A DNA stretch of 64,000 bases, taken from the NCBI GenBank assembly GCA_964404745.1, contig CAYOLG010000010.1, forward strand, positions 1-64,000, in the 5' to 3' direction. Positions 36,554 to 46,034 of the stretch are shown piece after piece. The notes under the pieces were generated by a model that saw only the letters and a program-made list of their open reading frames with translations, did not search any database and had not been told where the DNA came from. The DNA is from Pelagisphaera sp964404745. GTDB taxonomy: Bacteria; Verrucomicrobiota; Verrucomicrobiia; Opitutales; Opitutaceae. How positions within the stretch are numbered: position 1 is the first letter of the stretch; each line of letters starts with the position of its first letter. A program made the translations under genes and the position numbers.

Positions 36554-37873
36554 ATGGAAAAAGACGAACGCGGCATCCACGAGCTATATACGGAAAATCC
36601 GCAGCGAGCGGACCAACTGCTTTGGGGTCGCCGAGCCAACCCTTTGACGCGGCGCGGATTCCTGGGCAGATCCGGGCTGGCAGCCATGTCTGCGGTAATC
36701 GGGGCAAAAATCGTCTTTTGGGACAAAATGCCTGAGGGGCTCATTCCTGCCGCCTTAGCCCAATCACCAAAGCCGTTTCGACTGCCCGGCAAACATCCAG
36801 AGCTAACCGTGCTGAATGACCGGCCGATCAATGCCGAGACGCCCGCCCATCTGCTCGACCATGAAGTAACGCCCGCCGACCGCCTGTTTATCCGCAACAA
36901 CGGGCACCCGCCTCCGCTCGAGCGAATAAATGCTGATGAGTGGACCCTGGAAATTGGAGGCGAAGCCTGTGAAAAGCCTCAGACCTTTACCTTGGCGGAA
37001 CTCAAGCGGCGATTCAGCCACCGAACATATCAGCTAACGATTGAATGCGGGGGCAATGGACGCAGCGAATTCAATCCGCCCGCCTCCGGCAACCAATGGT
37101 CGGTAGGAGCAGTGGGCTGTCCACTATGGACCGGTATTCGTTTGCGGGAAGTTCTGGAGACCTGCGGTATCAAACCCAACGCCAAATATATCGGCTACTA
37201 TGGGGCCGACACCCATCTTTCCGGCGATCCCTCCAAAGACGCGATATCCCGGGGCGTGCCCATAGCTAAAGCATTGGAAGACGAATCGCTATTGGCATTC
37301 GAGATTAACGGGGAGAATCTCCCCTGGCTGAACGGCTATCCCCTTCGCATCGTGACCGGTGGCTGGCCAGCCTCTACCTGCGGTAAATGGGTGAGAAAAA
37401 TCGTCATTAGAGATCGCTTACATGACGGCGAGAAAATGGAGGGACAGTCGTATCGCGTTCCAAAATATCCCGTCGCTCCGGGAACCAATGTTCCCGATGA
37501 AGACATGGAAATCATTCAATCCATGCCGGTAAAGTCGCTCGTCACCTATCCGAAGTCCGGCATTAGCCATCCAATCGATCGGCCCTTATCTTGCCGCGGG
37601 CACGCCTGGGCAGGCGACCTAAGCATCAGATCTGTAGAATTCTCGATAGACTTCGGGACCTCGTGGCAACGGGCAAAGCTCTCTAAGCCAATCAATCGGC
37701 TCGCCTGGCAGCGTTGGACGGCAGAGTTCAAGTTCCCTCAAAAAGGCTATTACGAGATTTGGTCTCGAGCCACCGATTCTGAAGGAAAAAGCCAACCCAT
37801 GGTCTTGCCCGGGTGGAACCCGAAGGGCTACCTAAATAATGCCTGTCACCGGATCGCGGTTCAGGCAGTATAG
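36554..37873 (+). CDS. Sulfite-oxidase-family molybdoenzyme (SoxC/SorA-like), Tat-exported
   Basis: 439 aa. A Tat motif TRRGFLGRSG begins about residue 32. The Mo-pterin domain carries the cofactor Cys in TIECGGNGRSEF, followed by VGCPLWTGIRLREVLE, YYGAD and RIVTGGWPASTCGKWV. The C-terminal Mo-co dimerisation domain includes LSCRGHAWAGD. Family members oxidise sulfite to sulfate in the periplasm and pass electrons to a c-type cytochrome. Such a gene follows 15 bp downstream, supporting a SorAB-like pair. Sulfite is not the product of sulfatases, so any link with the neighbours is uncertain. Confidence 0.88.
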   Translation: MEKDERGIHELYTENPQRADQLLWGRRANPLTRRGFLGRSGLAAMSAVIGAKIVFWDKMPEGLIPAALAQSPKPFRLPGKHPELTVLNDRPINAETPAHLLDHEVTPADRLFIRNNGHPPPLERINADEWTLEIGGEACEKPQTFTLAELKRRFSHRTYQLTIECGGNGRSEFNPPASGNQWSVGAVGCPLWTGIRLREVLETCGIKPNAKYIGYYGADTHLSGDPSKDAISRGVPIAKALEDESLLAFEINGENLPWLNGYPLRIVTGGWPASTCGKWVRKIVIRDRLHDGEKMEGQSYRVPKYPVAPGTNVPDEDMEIIQSMPVKSLVTYPKSGISHPIDRPLSCRGHAWAGDLSIRSVEFSIDFGTSWQRAKLSKPINRLAWQRWTAEFKFPQKGYYEIWSRATDSEGKSQPMVLPGWNPKGYLNNACHRIAVQAV

Positions 37874-37888
37874 TAGTGGATTCAGACA

Positions 37889-38293
37889 ATGTCGAGAAAG
37901 TACATTTTGGCCCTATTAGCAGCCTCTTTCTTGGCCCTTCCTGCGACGACTGGGCAGGACAAAACGGAGCCCAAGCTCGATCCCGCTACCGGTATGAAAA
38001 TGACGGGCGATTGGGAGTTAACGAAAGCCCATTGTATCGCTTGCCACTCGCCACAAACTTTTCTCAGGCAACGCGGCACGCTAAACAATTGGAAGAGCAT
38101 TATCGCCTGGATGGAGGAAAAAGGCGGTCTTCCTAAACTGGGCGAGGAGATCAAGAATCGAATTCTAGCGTATCTATCTCAAAACTACGCTCCTGGAGAG
38201 GAGTACCGGCGAGCCCCTATACCGGCTACGCTAATGCCTGAAAATCCGTACATAAGCGAGACGCGCAAGCAGTTTGAAGCGAATAGGAGATAA
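37889..38293 (+). CDS. Small c-type cytochrome, SorB-like
   Basis: 134 aa with a signal peptide (LALLAASFLALPA). A single haem motif CIACH (about residue 50) and a plausible distal Met (PATLMPENPY, near the end) are visible. It directly follows the sulfite-oxidase-like gene and is presumably its electron acceptor. The serine hydrolase gene begins 9 bp later, so the three may be co-transcribed. Confidence 0.82.
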   Translation: MSRKYILALLAASFLALPATTGQDKTEPKLDPATGMKMTGDWELTKAHCIACHSPQTFLRQRGTLNNWKSIIAWMEEKGGLPKLGEEIKNRILAYLSQNYAPGEEYRRAPIPATLMPENPYISETRKQFEANRR

Positions 38294-38302
38294 TTTTCCT
38301 TG

Positions 38303-39579
38303 ATGAGAAAGCCGCTTTCCTCGCTGCAGAATGCGATCGTATTTCTAGGTTCTCTCCTTCCTACGTTAGTATTCAGCAATCCAATAGATTCCGTCCTAGA
38401 CCGCCTTATGAAAGACGGGCAGATCGTCGGGGCCCAAGTCTACATTGGCGAAGACGACATTACTGTATTCGAACGCAATTACGGAGTTCGTTCCATCGAC
38501 GACAAAACGCCTATCAATTCGGAAACNNNNNNNNNNNNNNNNNNNNNNNNNNNNNNNNNNNNNNNNNNNNNNNNNNNNNNNNNNNNNNNNNNNNNNNNNN
38601 NNNNNNNNNNNNNNNNNNNNNNNNNNAACGCAATTACGGAGTTCGTTCCATCGACGACAAAACGCCTATCAATTCGGAAACCCTTTTCTGTATCGGCTCC
38701 TGCTCCAAACCCTACGCTTCAGCCGTCATCCTATCGCTCGTCGAAATGGGGGAACTGGATCTTCAATCACCGGTTTCGGAAATTCTACCTGCTTTCTCCC
38801 ATCCGAAGATAGCTCGTACCGGAAAAACCTCTCGTCCCCCGAATTTACTCGAACTTTTGTCTCACCGAGGAGGCATCTACTCCCAAAAACAGGGGATGAA
38901 TCGTCGCCAGGCTCGGTGGATACGCGATTTTGGAGTCTCCCTGGCTGAATCCGTCGATGGTATCTCAAAAGAGCCGCTTCTGTCGCAACCGGGAACCGAG
39001 TACGCGTATAGCGGCGCTGGATACTGCATCCTTGGTCGCGTAGCCGAGGCGCAAACCGGCAACTCCTTCGAGGAGATACTGCAAGAGCGAATCGGCCAAC
39101 CGCTTTCATTTCGGCGAACCACCTACTTTCCAAAACGCGAGGATAGGAATATTGCTAGCGGTTCGCTGAACCAGGGCATTAATCCTGCCACTCCCCACCT
39201 ATCTAAGCCCTTTCGTTTGCCTTTGATCGGCGGCAGTCTGTATTCGACCGTTCAGGAAAGCTCTCGATTCGCTCGCATGATTTTGCAGCGAGGCCGTTTT
39301 GGAGAAGCCAGCGTCTTGGCTCCAGATTCGCTTGCATCCTACCTATCTCTTCCCTTCAACGGACAGCCCTATGGTCTCGGCTGGAGTATTCGCGAGGAGA
39401 ATGGAAGAGCGACCGAAATCTCTCACACCGGCTCCCTTGCCTCGAGCCGGGCGAGCATGCACATCAACCTAGACAATGGCCGCTACGGACTCGTTTTCTA
39501 CACACTCGCCAACCCCGCTCAATCCCGCGAAATCACGCAGCGCCTGAATCAAGCTCTGATTCAGGTGGTGCGGCGATAA
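38303..39579 (+). CDS. Class C beta-lactamase-like serine hydrolase, split only by a false gap
   Basis: The ATG at 38303 is used; the TTG just before it is less likely. The 55 nt before the N gap (38472-38526) are identical to the 55 nt after it (38627-38681). Removing the gap and one copy restores a single frame of 374 codons. The protein has a signal peptide, the SxxK motif SCSKPY, YSGAGY (Tyr-Ser-Gly) and HTGSL in place of KTG. This fits the serine beta-lactamase/D-Ala carboxypeptidase-like esterase family (Pfam Beta-lactamase). An esterase role is as likely as peptidase. Confidence 0.87.
38527..38626. other. False scaffold gap with 55-nt duplicated flanks
   Basis: 100 N lie between two identical 55-nt ends (38472-38526 and 38627-38681). 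An overlap of 55 nt matches a common assembler k-mer length, so the contigs actually overlap and nothing is missing. Confidence 0.95.
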
Positions 39580-39590
39580 AGCGTTGGAAA

Positions 39591-39658
39591 GTAGGTGGCG
39601 CGGATCGGCTCGATCCTCCAGTGTTGCATCGGTGGAGGACCGAACCGTTCCTCCCTAC
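39591..39658. repeat. REPIN-like palindromic repeat
   Basis: GTAGG...GGCTCGATCCTCC faces GGAGGACCGAACCGTTCCTCCCTAC, the same family as 22050-22200, directly after the serine hydrolase stop. The remaining 215 bp up to 39874 show no gene. Confidence 0.7.
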
Positions 39659-39874
39659 AAATCGCTGCATCAAGATCCCGGAGCAAGCCCCTAGGCACTA
39701 TAGGTAGCTACTTTGTTCATGAAGCGCCCACAAAGTTTGTATCTCGGATGGGCACTCGGCTTGCGCCGCCGTAGCCAAACAGCGTAGGCGTGAGATCGCC
39801 TCTTACCAACCAAGGAATCACCTGGCAAGCCACGAGACGTTCGGAATTGTAGACGCGATCAGTAATCGCAAAAC

Positions 39875-40459
39875 TCAGTGAGCCCAAACCTTGTTGCCAA
39901 CTTTGGATACGTCGACGCAACCTTGCCACACCCCCGGAATGAAATCGTAGTTGAGCACGGTTTTCATTACGGTCTCGGAAGTGAAGTAGCCGGTCAGAGC
40001 CAGCTCGCGAAATTGTCGCATGTGGCTCGGATTCGATTCCGCTAGCTCCTTCAGAACAGCATCCTGTTGCTCGCCATCTAGATCGGCAAAGCGGGCTCCA
40101 TAGGCAACCCTGCTATCCCCATTCGTCTGCACGACACCATGCTTCAATTTTTCCTTTTCCTCCGGTGTCATGTATTCGCCATACATGACATCGATATACT
40201 CGGGCACGCCAACATCCAAAGCTCCTGGAGTGTCTGTTCTCGGTAATATACGATCAACTACAGCTCGCAAGGTGTCCGCCTCTACTGCCGTGAAATTCTT
40301 CAAGGCGCTGCCCGGGGTTGCAGATTGAGACTGAGCGTGAAGGGCCCCGGTGATCGACGATGCCGACAAGGCTGTAGCTCCGAAAAGCAATCCTGTCCGT
40401 TTCAGCGCCTCACGGCGATTCATAACTATCGATTTTTCAGATTTTGAATTCTTATCCAT
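39875..40459 (-). CDS. Gluconate 2-dehydrogenase subunit 3 family protein, Tat-exported
   Basis: 194 aa. A twin-arginine signal NRREALKRTGLLFGATAL lies at about 14-31. The body fits the gluconate_2-dh3 family (LRAVVDRILPRTDTPGALDVGVPEYIDVM, FRELALTGYFTSETV). This small subunit helps export and anchor the flavoprotein large subunit, whose gene ends 15 bp upstream. The pair is expected to oxidise a sugar or alcohol in the periplasm and feed electrons to the respiratory chain. Confidence 0.88.
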   Translation of the reverse strand: MDKNSKSEKSIVMNRREALKRTGLLFGATALSASSITGALHAQSQSATPGSALKNFTAVEADTLRAVVDRILPRTDTPGALDVGVPEYIDVMYGEYMTPEEKEKLKHGVVQTNGDSRVAYGARFADLDGEQQDAVLKELAESNPSHMRQFRELALTGYFTSETVMKTVLNYDFIPGVWQGCVDVSKVGNKVWAH

Positions 40460-40474
40460 GATCGGGTTCTCCGT

Positions 40475-42190
40475 TTAAGAAAGATTTCCTTTTTTGAGTT
40501 CGCTTACCGCCCGATCCGCTGCTCGAGCAGTTAAGGCCATGTAAGTTAGCGATGGATTCTGGCAAGCGGCGGACGTCATACAGGCCCCATCAGTCACGAA
40601 TACATTCTTGGATGAATGAACCTGGTTCCATTTGTTGAGAACCGATGTTTTCGGGCTCTTCCCCATGCGAGCTGTTCCCATTTCATGGATGCAATTTCCC
40701 GGATTACTCTTTTCGGGCGTATCGAATGGCTGGATATCTCTGCCGCCAGCAGCTTCAATCATATCTATCGCCGACTGCTTCATATCCTTGCGCATCTCGT
40801 ACTCGTTCTCCTTCCATCCGCAATCGAAGGTCACTGTCGGTTGCCCCCATTTGTCGCGCACATCTTCATTGAGATACATTCGATTCTCGTGGTACGGCAA
40901 GCACTCGCCCCAAGAGCCGATGCCAAAACGCCAAGGCCCCGGCTCGATCAAATCCGCCTTCAATTCGGAGCCGAAACGAGCCAGTTCGGCTATTCCCCTC
41001 GACCAATTGTCTCTGCTCGCCCGCCCTTGATAACCGAAACCACGCACGTAATTCTTCTGCGTCGAAGCTTTGTCTATGTTGCGGAAGCGCGGAATGTAGA
41101 TGCCGTTCGGACGGCGCCCCTTATAATACTTGTCGTCGAATCCATCGAATCGCGCGGAGGCCCCTACCTTAAAATGATGATCCATCAAATTGTGGCCGAG
41201 CTCACCGCTATCATTGCCGAAACCGTTAGGAAACCGGTCTGACTTCGAGTTCATAAGAATGAAGGTCGACGCTACCGCCGACGCGCAGAGGAAAATCACT
41301 TTCGAGTAGTACTCGATAACCTCATGCGTCTCCGCATCGATGATACGCACGCCTATGGCCTTGTCTTTCTTCTTGTCGTAGATGAGCGAATTAACGATGG
41401 AAAATGGCCGCAGAGTGAGATTACCAGAAGCGAATCCAGCCGGAAGCGTTGATGCATTACTGCTAAAGTAGGCTCCGTAGGGGCATCCTCGAATGCATCG
41501 ATTGCGAAACTGGCACGTGCCGCGCCCTTTGTGTGGGACGGTTAAATTGGCCGTTCGACCAATTATCATGGTCCGATTGTTGAAGCTCGACTCAATTCTC
41601 TGACGCACGTGGGTTTCCACGCAGGTCATTTCCATTGGCGGCAGGAACTTCCCGTCCGGCAACTGCGGTAGCCCTTCGTTGGAACCGCTAATGCCTGCGA
41701 AGCTTTCGACATAGTCATACCAAGGGGCTATATCCTTATAGCGGATGGGCCAGTCCACCCCAAAGCCGTCCTTGGCGTTCGCTTCAAAATCCAACTGACT
41801 AAGGCGATAGGATTGACGCCCCCAAAGCAAAGAGCGACCGCCAACATGGTAGCCGCGCATCCAATCGAAGGGCTGGTCTTCCGAGTAGGGGTTGTCCACA
41901 TCGTCAACAAACCAATGAGCCGAGGCCGGGTGCGTCGTGTACCCCGTTCTATCTTGTTTCTTCTGCCTAAGCAACCGTTCTTGGTTCTTGGCCCCGCGAC
42001 CCGCGAACTCCCAAGGCTCCATGTGAGCTGTAGGGTAGTCGCCGTGTTTAACGTCTCGGCCGCGCTCGAGAACGAGCGTCTTTAACCCCTTTTCACTCAG
42101 TTCCTTGGCGGCCCAACCGCCACTGATTCCCGATCCAACGACGATCGCGTCGTAGGTATGTTCCTTCGTTCCTTCTCCTTGAATATTCAT
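40475..42190 (-). CDS. GMC-family flavin oxidoreductase (sugar dehydrogenase large subunit)
   Basis: 571 aa. FAD-binding Rossmann motif VVGSGISGGWAAKELSEKGLKTLVLERG at the N-terminus. The middle Cys-rich segment CQFRNRCIRGCPYGAYF is typical of gluconate/sorbose dehydrogenase-like GMC proteins. The catalytic His/Asn pair is in CIHEMGTARMG and ACQNPSLTYMALTARAA. It has no signal of its own; export would be by piggyback on the Tat-signalled subunit 3 encoded next. Divergent from a sulfatase, with a 127-bp shared promoter region. Confidence 0.9.
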   Translation of the reverse strand: MNIQGEGTKEHTYDAIVVGSGISGGWAAKELSEKGLKTLVLERGRDVKHGDYPTAHMEPWEFAGRGAKNQERLLRQKKQDRTGYTTHPASAHWFVDDVDNPYSEDQPFDWMRGYHVGGRSLLWGRQSYRLSQLDFEANAKDGFGVDWPIRYKDIAPWYDYVESFAGISGSNEGLPQLPDGKFLPPMEMTCVETHVRQRIESSFNNRTMIIGRTANLTVPHKGRGTCQFRNRCIRGCPYGAYFSSNASTLPAGFASGNLTLRPFSIVNSLIYDKKKDKAIGVRIIDAETHEVIEYYSKVIFLCASAVASTFILMNSKSDRFPNGFGNDSGELGHNLMDHHFKVGASARFDGFDDKYYKGRRPNGIYIPRFRNIDKASTQKNYVRGFGYQGRASRDNWSRGIAELARFGSELKADLIEPGPWRFGIGSWGECLPYHENRMYLNEDVRDKWGQPTVTFDCGWKENEYEMRKDMKQSAIDMIEAAGGRDIQPFDTPEKSNPGNCIHEMGTARMGKSPKTSVLNKWNQVHSSKNVFVTDGACMTSAACQNPSLTYMALTARAADRAVSELKKGNLS

Positions 42191-42317
42191 TGGGCTAACT
42201 GCTCTGGTTTTCGACGCTAACAGGCCGAGTAGGGTGTAGATATATCGTTTATCCAGTCAATAATCCCACTGCCAAGCAACCGCTAATTTTGGAAATTCCT
42301 CAATAAAAGGACTGCAA

Positions 42318-43793
42318 ATGTCTCGATCCTGGAAGCTATTTGCCCATTCTCTCGGCTGTTCGATTCATCGCATGATTAGCCATTTGCCCAACATCCGAAT
42401 ACTGGCCGCCTGCCTCAGCCTAATAAGCTCGCTACCGATCGCTTTCGGCAAGCCCAATATCGTGTTCGTCATCGCCGATGATCTGGGCTGGAGCGACGTC
42501 GGCTACAATGGAGCCCATTTTTACGAAACGCCTGAACTCGATGCTCTCAGCAAGCAAGGGATGGTTTTCACCAACGCCTATCCCGGAGCGTCGAATTGCA
42601 TGCCCTCCCGGGCCATTATTATGACCGGAACCTACATCACTCGCACTCAGATGTGGACCCCGGGCAGCAGAGCCAAAGGCAAGATCGAAAACATGAAATT
42701 CCTCGTGCCTCGAAGGGGAGACAGCAAAGGCGATGCCGCAATCCCTTCAGCTGAAACACTCGATCCTTCCTTCACCACCATTCCCGAAGTTTTGAAGCCA
42801 TCTGGATATCGCAGCGCCCACTTTGGCAAATGGCACCTCGGTCCCAATGGACATGGATTCGATATCAATGATACCAACGGGCTGGGTGGCGATCTATCTA
42901 AAAAATATTACAACGACCAAACTGCCACGCGAACCCTTACTGATGGAGCTATCGAGTTTGTCGAAAGCGAATCGAAGACTGACGCTCCCTTCTTTCTGTA
43001 TCTAGCTTATTGGGACGTTCACACTCCTCTCGTGGCCGAGAAAGAACTGATCGATAAGTATAAGCAAAAGCTGGCTGATCGATCCTGGGACCATGAATGG
43101 AATCCCGTCTACGCGGCCATGATCGAGGCTGTGGATACCAACGTTGGGCGTCTCTATCAAGCCATACAATCCGCGGGCATAGCGGACGATACACTATTTA
43201 TTTTCACTTCCGACAATGGAGGACACGCGGGAGCGACGCCGAATGCGCCCTTGCGCGGAGCCAAAGGGGCATTCTACGAGGGAGGTATCCGCGTGCCGAT
43301 GTTCGCCGTGTGGCCAGGCGAAATCGAAACGAACTCCATTTGCGAGACGCCCATCACGGGAGTCGACTACTTGCCCACTTTTGCCGAACTGGCTGAGGCG
43401 CGAGGGCCATCAAATCAACCGGTGGACGGTCAATCCATTGTCCGACTGCTGAAAAGCGATTCCGCATTGGAAGACCGGGCAATATTTTGGCACTATCCGC
43501 TCTATCTTCAGGGCAATGGATACAATTTGGTGGTTCCCATTCACGGCACAAATCGCATGTATTGGAGAACGACCCCTTGCAGTGTCATTCGCAAAGGAAA
43601 CTGGAAATTGATCCAGTATTTCGAAAGCGGCAAAGTCGAACTCTTCAACCTGGGCAATGATCTCGGCGAGCAACGGGAATTGTCGAGCTCCCATCCTGAG
43701 AAAGCAGCAGATTTGCTAAGAGAACTCAATCAGTGGCAGCATAAGGCCAACGCGATTATCCCCAAAACCTTGAATCCAGATTTCGCTTATTGA
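42318..43793 (+). CDS. S1 sulfatase with CMPSR active site
   Basis: 491 aa from the ATG at 42318; an internal ATG at 42372 would give a shorter signal peptide. IADDLGWSDVGYNGAHFYETP holds metal ligands, SNCMPSRAIIMTG the formylglycine motif (Cys about 93), and GKWHLG and FTSDNGGHAG are intact. The layout, with an insertion rich in Arg/Lys after the active site and LRGAKGAFYEGGIRVPMF, fits the broad S1_16-like group (medium certainty). The amidohydrolase gene starts 26 bp after its stop. Confidence 0.88.
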   Translation: MSRSWKLFAHSLGCSIHRMISHLPNIRILAACLSLISSLPIAFGKPNIVFVIADDLGWSDVGYNGAHFYETPELDALSKQGMVFTNAYPGASNCMPSRAIIMTGTYITRTQMWTPGSRAKGKIENMKFLVPRRGDSKGDAAIPSAETLDPSFTTIPEVLKPSGYRSAHFGKWHLGPNGHGFDINDTNGLGGDLSKKYYNDQTATRTLTDGAIEFVESESKTDAPFFLYLAYWDVHTPLVAEKELIDKYKQKLADRSWDHEWNPVYAAMIEAVDTNVGRLYQAIQSAGIADDTLFIFTSDNGGHAGATPNAPLRGAKGAFYEGGIRVPMFAVWPGEIETNSICETPITGVDYLPTFAELAEARGPSNQPVDGQSIVRLLKSDSALEDRAIFWHYPLYLQGNGYNLVVPIHGTNRMYWRTTPCSVIRKGNWKLIQYFESGKVELFNLGNDLGEQRELSSSHPEKAADLLRELNQWQHKANAIIPKTLNPDFAY

Positions 43794-43819
43794 ACTCAAT
43801 TATTCCACTACCGCTATCC

Positions 43820-44911
43820 ATGAAAATCACGCTCCTAATTCGATCTAGTATCATCGCTCTAACCGCAAGCGCCCTTCTGCTCGGGCAGAACCTGGATTGG
43901 GAAAACTACGACCCGCCGTCGACTTTGGTCGTGCCAGAGAATCCGGTCGTTCGGGCCAAGTTCCCCTTTATCGACGTACACAGCCATCAATGGCGCATGG
44001 GACCATCGGATCTCGCAGATCGTATCGTGGAAATGGATGCCATGAATATGGGCATCATGGTTAATCTAAGCGGTCGAGGCGGTTCGCAACTGAAGGCCAT
44101 GGCCAACAGCGTAGCCAAGACCTACCCCAGCCGATTCGCCATTTTCACCAATCTGAATTTCAATGGTGTCGATGATGGATCCTGGGCCAAGCAAGCCGTT
44201 GCCCAGCTCGAGGAGGATTTCAAAAATGGAGCGAAGGGACTCAAAGTCTATAAGAGCCTAGGTTTATCCAACACTGACGTCAATGGACGACGTGTAGCGG
44301 TGGACGATCCTCGCCTCGATCCTATTTGGGCGAAATGCGGCGAGCTGGGAATACCGGTGATCATCCACTCTGCCGATCCCAAGCCGTTTTGGCAGCCGCA
44401 CGACAATCAAAACGAGCGTTGGCTTGAACTGAAAACGCATCCGCGTCGCAAACGTTCGGATACGGATCCGGCCCCGTGGGAGCAAATTATTCAAGAGCAA
44501 CACAATATGTTCAAGAAACACCCGAACACGAACTTCATTGCCGCTCATATGAGCTGGATGGCCAACGATCTCGGCCGGCTCAGCAAAGTTCTTGATGAAA
44601 TTCCCAATATGCATGTCGGCATAGGGGCGATTATCGCCGAGCTCGGCCGTCAGCCACGTATGGCCAACTGGTTCTTCGAGAAGCATCAAGATCGGGTTCT
44701 CTTCGGAAAGGATTCCTACAAACCAGAAGAATTCCCCACCTATTTTCGCGTGCTGGAATCCTCGGACGAATACTTTCCCTACTACAAGCGCTATCACGCT
44801 TTTTGGCGCATGTACGGACTCGCATTACCGGATGAGATTCTGAAGAAGCTATATTATAAAAACGCTCTGAGAATTATTCCGGGCTTGGATGCATCGCTGT
44901 TTCCAAAATAG
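43820..44911 (+). CDS. Exported amidohydrolase (Amidohydro_2, TIM-barrel metal hydrolase)
   Basis: 363 aa from the ATG at 43820, which gives a signal peptide (LLIRSSIIALTASALLLG). Metal-binding blocks: FIDVHSHQW, VIIHSADP, FIAAHMSW and the terminal Asp in VLFGKDSY. These fit the amidohydrolase-2 family (decarboxylases, lactonases). Co-oriented with and just after a sulfatase. A sugar-lactone or aryl acid substrate is possible but not shown. Confidence 0.83.
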   Translation: MKITLLIRSSIIALTASALLLGQNLDWENYDPPSTLVVPENPVVRAKFPFIDVHSHQWRMGPSDLADRIVEMDAMNMGIMVNLSGRGGSQLKAMANSVAKTYPSRFAIFTNLNFNGVDDGSWAKQAVAQLEEDFKNGAKGLKVYKSLGLSNTDVNGRRVAVDDPRLDPIWAKCGELGIPVIIHSADPKPFWQPHDNQNERWLELKTHPRRKRSDTDPAPWEQIIQEQHNMFKKHPNTNFIAAHMSWMANDLGRLSKVLDEIPNMHVGIGAIIAELGRQPRMANWFFEKHQDRVLFGKDSYKPEEFPTYFRVLESSDEYFPYYKRYHAFWRMYGLALPDEILKKLYYKNALRIIPGLDASLFPK

Positions 44912-44947
44912 GCTTGGCAACCACTCGCGAGGAAAAATCGGCCCTAC

Positions 44948-45925
44948 ATGAAGGCCGTCACCTATCATCGTTATGGGCCTCCCGAGACGCTTCAAATTCA
45001 AGAGCCCCCGCTCCAGAGCCCAGAGATAATGAGATCCTTATCCGCGTCCGGGCTGCAGAAGTAACCAAGGTCGAATGCGAGCTGCGCAGCTTCCGATTTC
45101 CATTCAAGCGGTTCTGGCTACCGCCCCGCATCGCCCTAGGAATTCGCCGTGCCAAGCGGCCCATCTTTGGCAGCTACTTCGCGGGAGAAATTGTTTCGAA
45201 AGGCTCCCCGGTCGAGAAGTTCCAGATTGGGGAAAAGGTATTCGGGTCTAGCTAACTTAGGCTTTGAGCCTATGGCGAATTCCTGTCTCTGCCTGACAAC
45301 TACACAATCGCGTCGATGTCTATCATCCTAAACTTCAACGAGGCCGCGGCTATACCGCTGGGAGGCTTGAATGCCTTGCCTTTCCTGCGACTGGCCAACA
45401 TCGAATCCGGCGAGCGTATTCTAATCAACGGGGCCGGGGAAAGCATTGGGATTCACGGTGTCCAGATCGCTCGATCCGCCGGAACCCAAGTAACCGTTGT
45501 CGACGCAGGCCACAAAGCGAAAATGCCGAGCGACCTCGGCATTGATCGCTTCATAGACTACACGCGGCAATCCTACTGTGAAGAGGAGGAGCGCTTCGAC
45601 GTTATCCCAGATATGGTAGCGAAAAGCTCCTATTCCAAGCTCATCCAATCACTTGCTCGAGGGGGTCGCTACTTTACCGCCAATCCACGCGTGGCCGCGA
45701 TGATCCGCTCCTTGGCGACCATCGCGTTCACTAACAAATCGGCTGGCTTCGCATTCGCTGGAGAGACCGTAGAAGAGCTCACCTCACTGAAGGAGATGAT
45801 CGAGAAGCGAACTGTTCGACCGGTTATCGATAGAGTCTACCTGATGGAGAAAGTTGTCGAGGCCCATCACTGAGTGGAGAACGAGCAACGTTTGGGAAGC
45901 ATGATCCTTTCTATCACCAACGAGT
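44948..45925 (+). pseudogene. Decayed zinc-type/quinone oxidoreductase (MDR family)
   Basis: An ATG at 44948 starts a typical MDR N-terminus (MKAVTYHRYGPPETLQIQE), which shifts frame near 45020-45030 into NEILIRVRAAEVTKVE. A TAA and a TGA follow FGSS near 45255-45270, after which AYGEFLSLPDN, NFNEAAAIPLGGLNAL and the nucleotide-binding ILINGAGESIGIHGVQIA continue. A final TGA at 45871 interrupts VVEAH-xVENEQ. All domain pieces are in order, so this is a recently inactivated gene. The breaks are too many for one sequencing error, although draft-quality errors cannot be fully excluded. Confidence 0.85.
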
Positions 45926-46034
45926 TCAGCCGATATTGCGCCACTTGCCAAAATAATGCCAAAGGCGAGCGCGTCTCGCTCCGCAATCTACATTTCTCGT
46001 TGCAATTCTCGGCCTATGGGTATTTCCCAAACTC

